Under the pieces are notes generated by a model. That model was given only the letters and a program-made list of their open reading frames with translations. It ran no database searches and was not told the origin of the DNA. DNA of 64,000 nt. It comes from Undaria pinnatifida. Lineage: Eukaryota; Sar; Phaeophyceae; Laminariales; Alariaceae. The stretch covers positions 16,063,761 to 16,127,760 of the forward strand of contig JABAKD010000026.1 of NCBI GenBank assembly GCA_012845835.1, in the 5' to 3' direction. The position numbers and the translations under genes were made by a program. Within the stretch, counting starts at the first letter, position 1. Each line of letters starts with the position of its first letter. Shown in pieces: positions 33,400 through 44,420 of this stretch.

Positions 33400-34760
33400 T
33401 TGGCATATACTACCTGGCTTGATGTAAAGGAAAGGAACACCACTCAGCGATCATCTACTACATGTTAGGGGATGTTTTCATGAACACCACTAACAAGAGC
33501 ACCAGACATGGACGCGACATCTACAGGACCACAACATCTTCGACGACAGTGGGGAGAAAACAGGACGTATAAGCGTACACTATAGTCTATAATAATGTGA
33601 AAAGTAAGTACAGACAGGGATGTTAACACTCCGGTAAACCACACGACCAACCTATTAGCAGGGTATTTCGTGCCTCCATCCGCTTACATGATTGCCTGGC
33701 AACCTCTACCATACCAAACGCAGTAGCATGTGCCTAACAAAGTAAATTCACCCTCGCGTTCAATAGTGGTGACATCGCATGTCCACGTGAGACAACCTTT
33801 ACGAAACGCAGTAGCATATGCCTGACGAAGTAAAGTCACCCTCGCGTTCAATAGTAGTGACATCGCATATATATGACGTTGCATGCCCACCTCAACTGCT
33901 GTATTTGTAAGATGTATCTCTGTCTTAGAATTGGCGACCCCAGAGCCCCACAGCGGCACGGTAAAAATCATGGACGTGAAATCGTACATTCGAGACAATA
34001 ATAAGTTGAAAAGGAAGCACAGGCAGACCTGATAAAATTGCGATAAACCACACTGCCGACCCATGGCATACCCTCCTGAGACGACCTCTACGAAACACAG
34101 TACCATATACCTAACGAAGTAAAGTCACCCTCGCGATCAATAGTGATGATATCGCATATATATGACATCACATACCCACATCGCCTGATGTATTTGTAGG
34201 ATGTATCTCTGACTTAAAATTGACGACCGCAGAGCCCCACATCGGCAAGGTAAATATCATAGGCGTGAAATCGTACATTTATTTGAGACAAGAATAATTT
34301 GGAATAGGAAGCACAGGCAGATGTGTTAAAATTGCGGTAAACAACCTTACCAACCCATTACGTAGGGTATTTTGTACATACCGTCTGCATGATCGCCTCC
34401 CAACCTATGCCAAGCGAAGTAGGACTGACGAGGTAATGTAATTGAGCGCGTGTATACCAAGTATGACTAACGAGGTAACGTAATTGAGCGCATGTATACC
34501 AAGCGTCCCTTAAAAACTGACGATTCGCATCCCTCCCTCTAATGCTCAATGGCGGAGACAGTACATGGCCACATACATCACCTCGCATGCTGTATTTAAC
34601 AATACGTATCTCTTTCGTATAATTAGCGATGTCAGAAAATAATGGTAACTGTATGATGGTGGTGACAAACAGTGCATGACCACATCACCTCGCCTGTTGT
34701 ATTTGACAATACGTATCTCTTTCTTATAATTAGCGATGCCAGAAAATAATGGTACCTACA
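33400..34760. repeat. Degenerate ~300-bp tandem units in the left arm
   Basis: Unit landmarks recur at about 33,703, 33,797, 34,085 and 34,400: ACCTCTACGAAACRCAGTA, then AAGTAAAGTCACCCTCGCG, then ATATATGAC, then GATGTATCTCTG, then AGAGCCCCAC, then GAAATCGTACATT, then AAGCACAGGCAGA. The 140-codon open frame here (33,684-34,106, minus) also exists in the right arm but follows from arm identity; it has no known domain. Confidence 0.8.
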
Positions 34761-35049
34761 AATATTCTACAAAATATTCTAGCTTTCAATCCATGTATCA
34801 TACAACAACAAATTGTGAAGATTTAACACGTTATTTACTACACTTAAACACTGGGTTGCATGCTGCATCTAACATCAAACCTTCTAGAGTAGTAAACATT
34901 ACAAGCCAGATGATATAAAGAGATGTCTTATTGCTTCAATCGTCAGGTTTGTCCCCTTTGAGGATTTATAAATTCCGCGCACATATTAAAATGTCCCTCC
35001 ACCCCCCCCCGCCCCCTCCCCTCCCCCTCCCCTGACCCTTCTTGTTCAT

Positions 35050-35632
35050 GAAAAACCCCAACCCTCCCCCCCCCCCTCTCGCTCTCCCTTACTCAAACGC
35101 CTCACCAAATATCGAAATCCGCCAGATTAATATACACTTCACGCACAGGATATCACCTCATTATCTTTCGAGAGCCATCCATGCCGCTGTGTCCCCCCCC
35201 CCCCCGCCCCGAACGCCCCCTTCTTCCCCATCACCCGCACTATCGCCTAGACCTAGCACCACACGTATAACAAACCCCTCACCTAAAACCCTTCCTCCCT
35301 CCCCCCCCCCCCGCCCCCCCCGCCCTCCCCGCCCTCACCCCCCACGTCCCCCCCCCCCCCCCCCCAACCCATCCCAACCCCAACCCCTCGAACACTCCAC
35401 CCTCTCTCTACTCACTGTTTGTACGACTTACCCCAGGATATACATGATAAACTGATGTATTATTTCCAAAACCGTCACATTTATCCCCTCAAAATAATGT
35501 ATAGTTTCCTAGCACATATTGAGCTGCCCCACACACCCCCCCCCCCGCCCCAACCCCCCCCCCATTGATAAACTGGTGCCAAAACCGTCAGATTTATCCC
35601 CTTGAAAGGATTTATAGCTTACATGCACAAAT

Positions 35633-35665
<33 letters not shown>

Positions 35666-36030
35666 AAACCCGCTCGCTTTTGATGAAAACTAGGCCCCCA
35701 CGTCCTTCAAAACTCCGCCCCCACCCCTCACCGGTTATTCGACTTACAAGATTCACTTGATAAAATGATACATTTCCCTCCACAGCTGTCAGATTTTGTC
35801 CCCCTCAGAAACGGGTTTTATAGTTTCCGCGCACAGACTGACAAAAATCACCCTGTTGACCCTGATAGCTACACTGTAGTTGTAAGGGGAGTCGCCGACC
35901 TATATCCTTGATGAGGACACACAACTCGTAATGCGCGCGATCGGAGTGTCACACATAGCTTGCAAAGATGAGTTTCGACGAAATCTTCGATCTCACAGCT
36001 GGAGTGTATTTTCATTTTCTATAATATATA
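35050..36030 (+). mobile_element. C-tract retroposon, long copy in the left arm
   Basis: Near full-length copy. Starts near the CTCGCTCTCCCTTACTCAAA block, then CGAAATCCGCCAGATTAATA, ACACTTCACGCACAGGATAT, and the CGCCTAGACCTAGCACCACA block. Two degenerate modules follow (GTCACATTTATCCCCTC at 35,484 and GTCAGATTTATCCCCTTG at 35,588), separated by C-runs that include 28 consecutive C at 35,635-35,662, then the conserved 3' part. Confidence 0.85.
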
Positions 36031-36690
36031 TATATCGATATCTGCCAGAGTAATAAACACTTCCACGATCTGGATATCGCCTCATTATCTTTTTAGAGCC
36101 GTCCATGCCACTGCTGCAATTCCCACCTCCCGCCCCGCACCCAACGCCCCCTCCTTCCCCACCACCCGCACCATCGCCGAGACCTAGCACCACGCCTATA
36201 GCAAGCCCCTATATCTATGCGACCTAAAGCCCCCCCCCCCCCGCCCTACCCCACAAGAAGGATTTATAGTTTCCACGCACAAATTGAGCTGACCCACCTG
36301 TCCCTTCCCCCCTCCCGCCCTCCCGCCCCCCCTTTTGATCAAAATCGGGACCCCACGTCCTTAAAAACTGTGCCCTCCCCTCGCCGGTTATTCGACTTAC
36401 AGTATTCGCTTCATATACTGATGCATTTCCTTCCACATCTGACGGATTTTGTCCCCCTCAGAAACGGGTTTTATAGTTTCCGCGCACAGACTGCATAAAA
36501 TCACCCTGTTGATCCTGATAGCTACACTGTAGTTGCAAGGGGAGTCGCCGACTTATATCCTTAATGAGGATACACAACCCGTAATACGCGCGATCGGAGT
36601 ATCACACACAGCTTGCAAATATGAGTTTCGACAAAATGTTCGATGTCACAGCTGGAATGTATTTCAATTTTTGTCATATAGTCTAATGTC
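36031..36690 (+). mobile_element. C-tract retroposon, second copy in tandem
   Basis: Starts after a short TA run with the CTGCCAGAGTAATAAACAC block and runs through two C-tract modules to a diverged 3' part ending near CATATAGTCTAATG (36,675). It lies in the spacer of the large inverted repeat. Confidence 0.8.
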
Positions 36691-37212
36691 GAGGGCGCAC
36701 AAGGAAACTTATCCCCCCCCCCCCCCCTCCCCCGTCCCCCCCCCCCCCCCCCCCAGGCCCGAAAAAACATCTTTTTCAAGTTTTTTTTTTTTGTTTGTTT
36801 CCTTGCTTGGTGGTGCGTTTCTTGGCTGTGCCCCTGTGGGTGGTTTACTGCACACTCTTTCGTTAACAAAGAGGCTTGGCAAGCAAGCCAACATTGCAAG
36901 AGCGAGGGATGTCAAGCTGTACTTTAGGTTGTTTAGGTATGTAAATCCTTGCGTCAATGCAAGGTGGTCAATGTAGTCAGAAATAATGAATGGTGGGCAA
37001 GCGCCGCGCTTGGGCACGAAACCCTGTAAGCCTTCGTGCCCTTGATGTCCAAACACGGCGCGCACGTGCCTCCTGTTTTTTCCACCGTTCCCGCACAGCC
37101 TGGGCTCAAGATGCCGCGGGAGGCAGTTGGCACCGCGTGAAAAGAGCCACGCGATTCAGGTTTATTCGAGCCTCCCACGACACCCCCTGCCAATACCATG
37201 GAGAGTTGATGG
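36691..37212. other. C-tracts and no supported gene
   Basis: C-runs occupy 36,715-36,755. Open frames on both strands beyond this have no known motif. Confidence 0.4.
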
Positions 37213-37683
37213 CTAGTCTTGGAGAACAGGCTCCCGGACAGCCGGACGTAATCTCGCGCAGTAGATGGGAGCGTGGACAAGCGTCCTATCGGCGGGACCA
37301 CTTGCGTCTGCAGCGTCGGAGAAAACACCATCCATATCAATGCCCGCGCCCTCACAATCCTCAAGCCCGTTCACAACTCCCGTCGCAACCACGTCAACGA
37401 AACTGCACGCGCCCGCACCACCCTCATCCTTGCTCACAACTCCCGTCACAACCACGTCGGCGCCGCTGCGCTCGCCCGCAACACCCTCACCCCTGCTCAC
37501 AACTCCCGTCGCCACCACGTCAGCATCACCGCTTGCGCCCCCGCCGCTACCACTCCCCATCAACACCGGCGACTCCTTCGCTCCGTCTGTGGCGCTCTTC
37601 GGTTTGATAAACCCAGCAATGTGCGCCCCCTCCCCACCGCCGCCGCGGCACCAGCACCCCTGTCGACACACGTTGGTCGACAT
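37213..37683 (-). CDS. Possible ORF with three 22-residue repeats, unknown
   Basis: DNA at about 37,370-37,535 is a 66-bp tandem repeat in three copies, with CACAACTCCCGTC at each start. On the minus strand it reads as a 22-residue repeat with VVATGVVS-type cores in Gly/Ala-rich sequence; on the + strand a Pro/Thr-rich frame (37,265-37,687) also stays open. Because the period is a multiple of three, several frames remain open, and I cannot tell which, if any, is translated. Confidence 0.25.
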   Translation of the reverse strand: MSTNVCRQGCWCRGGGGEGAHIAGFIKPKSATDGAKESPVLMGSGSGGGASGDADVVATGVVSRGEGVAGERSGADVVVTGVVSKDEGGAGACSFVDVVATGVVNGLEDCEGAGIDMDGVFSDAADASGPADRTLVHAPIYCARLRPAVREPVLQD

Positions 37684-37699
37684 GTAACTTGCGACATGA

Positions 37700-38994
37700 G
37701 CAATAGCAATTGATCAGCCGTGGAAAGAAAATATTGAACTTGCTCCTGCTTTTCGCATACACACATCGACAAGGCCTGCAGCCTCATACACTGCGCGACT
37801 AAAATACGTCCAGCGTGGCAGTTCCCAAACCGCTGAACACGCGCGAACGATCTCCCGTAGAAATTGTGAAGCAGTGTATTAACAACAGGTATAATTCACG
37901 AACACCATATCATGAATGAAACATAGATCTAACGTACCACGCAGCTTGCAAAGTTGAGTTTCAATCATTCAATCGGTCGTACTCACAGCTGACGTTTTTC
38001 AATTTTTTATCGAAACTGCTTGTGTTGAAGCGACTGTTCGTGAGCCTTCACGTGGGTCAGGTTCAGTTGCTCTATATTGCGCCCGAAATCGCGCTCGCAT
38101 TTCTTTCACACCCAGTCGCCACTGCTGGTCTTCGCGGCAATTTTTCCGATACACAAAAGTGCTCTGCTCGCATGCGAAAGGCGTGCAGGGACCAACAGGG
38201 ACGGTAACTTGGTTGGTCCGCATTTCGCGCGCGTTATTTTTGTCACTTATCATGCGGCTACAGCTTCTGGTATTGCTGCACTGCTGCTGCTGCTGCCAAA
38301 GCTAGGCTTCTGCTGCTGCTTATGTTGTCAGTTACTGGGCAGGAGGCGGCTCGACACACACACACTGTTCGATGGTGAGCACTTCTACATATGATAAACC
38401 AGACTTTTGTCTTTCCAGTGCTTGCCGCTGCTGCTGCTGCTGCGAGGTACACGATACGCTCCAATATCACTCTGCAGCCCCCATGCCTCTCCACTCACTC
38501 TCTGTGCTGTGCCGAACACTCATGCTCAATGGACTGGCCCTCGTCCATTCCTGAACCGTCACCGAAGTTGGCCCCGCAGCAGCAGATGACGTCCTCGCCA
38601 TCGGCTGGCTTTCCTCAGACGCTTTGTAGCCAAGCGGTCTTGCCGAAGAAGGGTTGTAGCAGGGATCCCTTCACCGTGGAGGCTATGCTCATTGTGACCA
38701 CTCTATCTCTTGCTCTCTCCCTTTTCCTCCGTTTCTCTGCGCTGTGCGTACCAGTGGTAGCTGGTACGAAGGCTGCTGCTGCACGACCAGGGGGCTGCGT
38801 GTCTGCGCTTCAGTACCCTTTATTATATAGGTTTTAAAATAGGGGTTGGTTGCATAGGAAATTCTGTGGCGTAATGGAGGGGGGATGGGGTCTTCGTACC
38901 CCCCTCCCCCCACTGGAGGGGCGAAAAAACGTTTTGGTATGTAGGTGTCGAAAAATGTTATTTTTTGCGCCCTTGCTATAGTCTATATATTTAT
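37700..38994. other. No supported gene; CTG runs and a retroposon fragment
   Basis: A short 3'-end fragment of the C-tract retroposon lies at 37,941-38,012 (CAGCTTGCAAAGTTGAGTTT). CTG runs occur at about 38,281-38,325 and 38,427-38,444. The 148-codon frame at 38,391 has an Ala run and one hydrophobic segment but no known domain. TATAGTCTATATA lies at 38,978. Confidence 0.45.
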
Positions 38995-39302
38995 TTTTTG
39001 CTTTCGCGCACTTCTACTCTCCAGCTTCTGGACAAGCCGTGGTCACAGGTGGGTATCGTCTCTTCTTCCCCCCGGTTCTTGCCTTCAATTTTTTATCGCG
39101 CATAGGGTTCAGCAATCCCACGCTGCTCTTCGATTTCTCATCGAGTTTTGCTAACTCACGCTCTCGCGCTTTCCGCAAGTCAATTTGTGCGCAAGAAAAA
39201 AGTCCCCACGAATTTATACAAGTATACACTCGGGCCGATTCGATCTCACGAAACTAACCTATACCAGGCTCGAGGATAACCTGATACGCCACCGGGGCGG
39301 CC
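38995..39302 (-). mobile_element. tRNA-derived SINE copy
   Basis: On the minus strand, starting near 39,302: GCCCCGGTGGCGTATCAGG, an A-box-like GGTTATCCTCGAG, a B-box-like GATCGAATC, then a body (AACTCACGCTCTCGC on the + strand, with CCCCCCGGTTCTTGCCTTCA) and the tail TTGTCCAGAAGCTGGA...GCGCGAAA. About 300 bp. A TATAGTCTATA motif lies just beyond the tail. Confidence 0.7.
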
Positions 39303-39304
39303 GA

Positions 39305-39575
39305 TACATACAAAGAAGTGAGTTCAACCCCCCCCGAGTGCATACTCGTATAAAATCGTGGGGTCTTCATTTTGTGCACAAACTGACTTGCGGACAGGTC
39401 GAGAGCGTGTGTTGACAACACTCGATGAATAATTGATGAGCAGCGGGATTGCTGAACCCTCGTATTTATGCGCGATAACAATTGAAGGCAAGAACCAGGG
39501 GGGAGAAGGGAAGACACCGCACCTGTGACCGCGGCTTGTCCAGAAAGTGGAAGTGTGTGAAAAAAACAAAAAACA
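39305..39575 (+). mobile_element. tRNA-derived SINE copy, 5'-truncated, head to head with the previous
   Basis: Begins before the B-box-like GAGTTCAACCCCCC and matches the body and tail of the other SINE copies, ending GTGTGTGAAAAAAAC. The A-box part is absent. Confidence 0.7.
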
Positions 39576-39589
39576 AGTCTTATACGGAC

Positions 39590-40565
39590 ATTATATATTA
39601 TAAAAAATGAAAATACACTCCAGCTGTGAGATCGAAGATTTCGTCGAAACTCATCTTTGCAAGCTGTGTGTGATACTCCGATCCCGCGCATTACGAGTTG
39701 TGTGTCCTCATTAAGGATATAGGTCGGCGACTCCCCTTGCAACTACAGTGTAGCTATCAGGGTCAACAGGATGATTTTAGTCAGTCTGTGCGCGGAAACT
39801 ATAAAACCCGTTTCTGAGGGGGACAAAATCTGACAGCTGTGAAGGGAAATGTATCCTTTTATCAAGTGAATCTTGTAAGTCGAATAACCGGTGAGGGGGG
39901 TGGGGCGGAGTTTTGAAGGACGTGGGGGCCTGGTTTCGATCAAAAGCGAGCGGGTTTGGAGGGGGGGGGGGGGGGGGGGGGAAGGGGGCAATTTGTGCAT
40001 GTAAGCTATAAATCCTTTCGAGGGGATAAATCTGACGGTTTTGGCACCAGTATATTATTGGGGGCGGGGGGGGGGGGTTGGGGCGGGGCGGGGGGGGGGA
40101 GGGGCGTGTGGGGCAGCTCAATATGTGCCTGGAAACTATACATTATTTCGAGGGGATAAATGTGACGGTTTTGGAAATAATACATCAGTTTATCATGTAT
40201 ATCCTGGGGTAAGTCGTACAATCAGTGAGTAAAGAGAGGGTGGAGTGTTCGAGGGGGTGGGGTTGGGATGGGTTGGGGGGGAGGTGGGGGGTGTTGGGGC
40301 GGGGGGGGGGCGGGGGGGGAGGAAGGGCTTTAGATGAGGGGTTTGTTATACGTGTGGTGCGAGGTCTAGGCGATGGTGCGGGTGATGGGGAAGAAGGGGG
40401 CGTTCGAGGCGGGGGGGGGGGGGGGGAACACAGCGGCATGGATGGCTCTCGAAAGGTAATGAGGTGATATCCTGTGCGTGAAGTGTTTCTTAATGTGGCG
40501 GGTTTCGATATTTGGTGGGGCGTTTGAGTAAGGGAGAGCAAGAGGGGGGGGGGGGGGGGGGGGGG
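39590..40565 (-). mobile_element. C-tract retroposon, long copy in the right arm
   Basis: Mirror of the copy at 35,050-36,030, with the same internal modules and G-runs of about 20 bases at 39,961-39,980. Its AT end defines the inner edge of the arm. Confidence 0.85.
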
Positions 40566-40567
40566 AA

Positions 40568-41115
40568 AGATTTTTTAGGAGGTTTAGGTCACAAATAATA
40601 TTCAAATACACTTCGGCTGTGAGATCAAAGATATGTAGCAGCTTGTTATACGCGTGGTGCTAGGTCTAGGCGATCGTGCAGGTGGTCGGAAAAGAGGGGG
40701 CGTTGGAGGGGGTGGGGGGGGGGGGGAGGAAGGGCTTTAGGTGAGGGTTTGTTATACGAGTGGTGCTAGGTCTAGGCGATGGTGCGGGTGATGGGCAAGA
40801 AGGGGGCGTTCGAGGCGGGGGGGGCTGGGGGACACAGCGGCATGGATGGCTCTCGAAAGATAATGAGGTGATATCCTGTGCGTGAAGTGTTTATTAATAT
40901 GGCGGATTTCGATATTTTGGTGGGGCGTTTGAGTAAGGGAGAGCTAGAGGGGGGGGGGGGGGATATTTTTTAGGAGGTTTAGGTCACAAATAATATTCAG
41001 ATACACTTCGGCTGTGAGATCAAAGATATGTAGCAGCTTGTTATACGCGTGGTGCTAGGTCTAGGCGATCGTGCAGGTGGTCGGAAAAGAGGGGGCGTTG
41101 GAGGGGGGGGGGGGG
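40568..41115 (-). repeat. ~400-bp tandem expansion within the right arm
   Basis: The stretch beginning TTTTTAGGAGGTTTAGGTC occurs at 40,568 and again near 40,967, each followed by a 3'-like fragment (ATACACTTCGGCTGTGAGAT), TAGCAGCTTGTTATACGCG and a G-tract. The left arm lacks this. Confidence 0.8.
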
Positions 41116-43028
41116 GGGGGGGGTTGGGGGGAAAATAATTGAAAACTACGTCATGGATGGTGAGAAAAATAATGACGTGATATCAACTGCGTATAGGTGT
41201 TTATTACTCAGGCCGATTTTGATTGTGAGTGGGGCGTTTGGACAAACTAGGCGGAAGGGGGGGGGAATCGGGGGACGGAGGGGCGGGGGGGGAGGGTTGG
41301 GTTTTTTTTATGAACAAGAGGGGTCAGTGGAGGGGGAGGGGAAAGGGGGGGGGGGGGCGGGACATATCAATATGTGCGCGGAAACTATAAATCCTCAAAG
41401 GGGACAAACCTGACGATTGAAGCAATAAGACATCCCTTTATATCATCTGGCTTGTAATGTTTACTTTTTTAGAAGGTTTGATGTTAGATGCAGCATGTAA
41501 CCCAGTGTTTAAGTGTAGTAAATAACGTGTTAAATCTTCATAATTTGTTGTTGTATGATACATCGATCGAAAGCTAGAATATTTTTTAGAATATTTGTAG
41601 GTACCATTATTTTCTGACATCGCTAATTATAAGAAAGAGATACGTATTGTCAAATACAACAGGCGAGGTGATGTGGTCATGCACTGTTTGTCACCACCAT
41701 CATACAGTTACCATTATTTTCTGACATCGCTAATTATACGAAAGAGATACGTATTGCCAAATACAGCATGCGAGGTGATGTATGTGGCCATGTACTGTCT
41801 CCGCCATTGAGCATTAGAGGGAGGGATGCGAATCGTCAGTTTTTAAGGGACGCTTGGTATACATGTGCTCAATTACGTTACCTCGTTAGTAATACTTCGC
41901 TTGGCATAGGTTGGGAGGCGATCATGCAGATGGTATGTACGAAATACCCTACGTAATGGGTTGGTAAGGTTGTTTACCGCAATTTTGACACATCTGCCTG
42001 TGCTTCCTTTTCCAAATTATTCTTGTCTCAAATAAATGTACGATTTCACGCCTATGATTTTACCTTGTCGATGTGGGGCTCTGCGGTCGTCAATTTTAAG
42101 TCAGAGATACATCCTACAAATACATCAGGCGATGTGGGTATGTGATGTCATATATATGCGATGTCATCACTATTGATCGCGAGGGTGATTTTACTTCGTG
42201 AGGTATATGGTACTGTGTTTCGTAGAGGTCGTCTCAGGAGGGTATGCCATGGGTCGGCAGTGTGGTTTATCGCAATTTTATCAGGTCTGCCTGTGCTTCC
42301 TTTTCAACTTATTATTGTCTCAAATGTACGATTTCACGTCCATGATTTTTACCGTGCCGCTGTGGGGCTCTGGGGTCGCCAATTCTAAGACAGAGATACA
42401 TCTTACAAATACAGCAGTTGAGGTGGGCATGCAACGTCATATATATGCGATGTCACTACTATTGAACGCGAGGGTGACTTTACATCGTCAGGCATATGCT
42501 ACTGCGTTTCGTAAAGGTTGTCTCACGTGGACATGCGATGTCACCACTATTGAACGCGAGGGTGACTTTACTTCGTTAGGCACATTCCACTGCGTTTGGA
42601 ATGGTAGAGGTTGTCAGGCAATCATGTAAGCGGATGGAGGCACGAAATACCCTGCTAATAGGTTGGTCGTGTGGTTTACCGCAGTGTTAACATCCCTGTC
42701 TGTACTTACTTTTCACATTATTATAGACTATAGTGTACGCTTATACGTCCTGTTTTCTCCCCACTGTCGTCGAACATGTTGTAGTCCTGTAGATGTCGCG
42801 TCCATGTCTGGTGCTCTTGTTAGTGGTGTTCATGAAAACATGCCCTAACACGTAGTAGATGATCGCTGAGTGGTGTTCCTTTCCTTTACATCAAGCCAGG
42901 TAGTATATGCCAACGCAACCGCTTGCTTGAAAAACGACAAAGAAATTCCTCACACACCTGACACAGAGAAGACGCGCCCGAAGATTGTTCAGTATACCGA
43001 CGGTCTATAATATAGACTAAATACATTC

Positions 43029-43107
43029 ACACACAGCTTGCAAATATGAGTGTTGACAAAATATTCGATCTCAAAGCTGGAGTGTATTTTCATTTTTTAT
43101 AGTATAG
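43029..43107 (+). mobile_element. C-tract retroposon, extreme 5'-truncated copy
   Basis: Only the last ~75 bp of the family (CAGCTTGCAAATATGAG to GGAGTGTATTTTCATTTTTT), followed directly by TATAGTATAGTCTATA. Confidence 0.7.
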
Positions 43108-43144
43108 TCTATATATTCGGAGTGTATTTTGAGAAGTATTATGT

Positions 43145-43925
43145 GTGACCTAAACCTCTTGAAAACCTCCCCCCCCCCCCCCCCCCGCCGCCTTTTTCTT
43201 TTCTCCTCGCTTTCTCTTGCTTAAACGCCCCACCTAATATCGAAACCCGCTAGAGTAATAAACACTTTCACGCCCTGGATATCGCCTCGTTATCGTTTTT
43301 GAGCGGTCCATGCCGCTGCTGCAATTCCCACCCACCCCCGCCCCCAACGCCCCCTCTTTTCCCACCACCCGCACCATCGCTTAGACCTAGCACCACGCGT
43401 TAAAAGCAAACCCCTACATCTATGCGACCTAAAGCCCTCCCCCCCCGCCCCCCGCCCCCCCCCGGCACATTCACCCCCCCCTCCCCACTCATAGTTTCCA
43501 CGCACAAATTGACCTGCCCCACCCGTCCCTCCTCCTCCCCCCTCCCCCCCTTTCGCCCCCCTTTTGATCAAAATTTGGCCCCCACGTCCATAAAAACTCC
43601 GCCCTCCCCTCACCGGTTATTCGACTTACAGTATTCGCTTGAATCAGATAAACTGATGCATTTCCTTCCACAGCTGTCAGATTTTGTCCCCCTCAGAAAC
43701 GGATTTTATAGTTTCCGCGCACAGACTGCCTAACATCACCCTGTTGACCCTGATAGCTACACTGTAGTTGCAAGGGGGGTCGCCGACGTATATCCTTAGT
43801 GAATGGGGACACACAACCCGTAATACGCGCGATCGGAGTATCACACACAGCTTGCAAATATGAGTTTCGACAAAATATTCGATCTCACAGCTGGAGTGTA
43901 TTTTAATTTATATAATATTATATAT
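43145..43925 (+). mobile_element. C-tract retroposon copy
   Basis: From GACCTAAACCTC and C-runs (43,170-43,186) through CCCGCTAGAGTAATAAAC and CGCTTAGACCTAGCACCAC to the conserved 3' part, ending in a TA-rich tail. It faces the opposite copy at 43,979 tail to tail. Confidence 0.8.
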
Positions 43926-43927
43926 AT

Positions 43928-43978
43928 TATATATAATATCACGATTCAGCTAATGGCTCCCACATCTTGATTAATGAA
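43928..43978 (+). repeat. 51-bp direct repeat, left copy
   Basis: Identical to 44,906-44,956 (core CACGATTCAGCTAATGGCTC). The pair exactly brackets the retroposon copy between them, as a target duplication would. Confidence 0.9.
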
Positions 43979-44387
43979 ATATATATATTATAAAAATTAA
44001 AATACACTCCAGCTGTGAGATCGAAGATTTCGTCGAAACTCATCTTTGCAAGCTGTGTGTGATACTCCGATCGCGCGCATTACGGGTTGTGTGTCCTCAT
44101 TAAGGATATAGGTCGGCGACTCCCCTTACAGCTACAGTGTAGCTATCAGGGTCAACAGGATGATTTTAGTCAGTCTGTGCGCGGAAACTATAAAACCCGT
44201 TTCTGAGGGGGACAAAATCTGACAGCTGTGAAGGGAAAGGGGGGGCCTGGTTTTGATCAAAAGCGAGCGGGTTTGGAGGGGGGCGGGGGGGGGGGGGGGG
44301 GGGGGAAGGGGCAATTTGTGCACGTAAGCTATAAATCCTTTCGAGGGGATAAATCTGACGGTTTTGGCACCAGTATATTATTGGGGG

Positions 44388-44420
<33 letters not shown>

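Larger units (their letters stand above)
33310..36030 (+). repeat. Left arm of the large inverted repeat
   Basis: From outside to inside: ~300-bp tandem units (about 33,400-34,760), a degenerate module with GTCAGGTTTGTCCCCTTTGAG at 34,945, C-tracts, and a retroposon copy (35,050-36,030). Confidence 0.85.
33310..43005. repeat. Large inverted repeat, foldback-like (9.7 kb)
   Basis: The sequence starting CCGTCGGTATACTGAAC at 33,312 is mirrored at 43,003, and homology continues inward on both sides to the AT ends of two retroposon copies (about 36,030 and 39,590). The left arm is about 2.72 kb and the right arm about 3.42 kb, because the right arm has extra tandem copies at 40,568-41,115. Identity is about 95% by eye. 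The spacer is about 3.56 kb. Outer halves of the arms are degenerate ~300-bp tandem units, as in foldback transposons. No target duplication flanks it. It may be a foldback element or a chromosomal inverted duplication. Confidence 0.85.
39590..43005 (-). repeat. Right arm of the large inverted repeat
   Basis: Mirror of 33,310-36,030, about 0.7 kb longer because of the tandem expansion at 40,568-41,115 and longer G-runs. The ~300-bp tandem units occupy about 41,560-42,900. Confidence 0.85.

Noticed and set aside
33684-34106. A 140-codon frame kept in both arms of the large inverted repeat
   Set aside because: The arms are about 95% identical and this part is made of degenerate ~300-bp tandem units, so a shared frame is expected without selection. 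No known domain.
33310-43005. Capsid- or envelope-bearing virus-like element bounded by long inverted repeats
   Set aside because: No polymerase, capsid, protease or integrase-like sequence was found between the arms.
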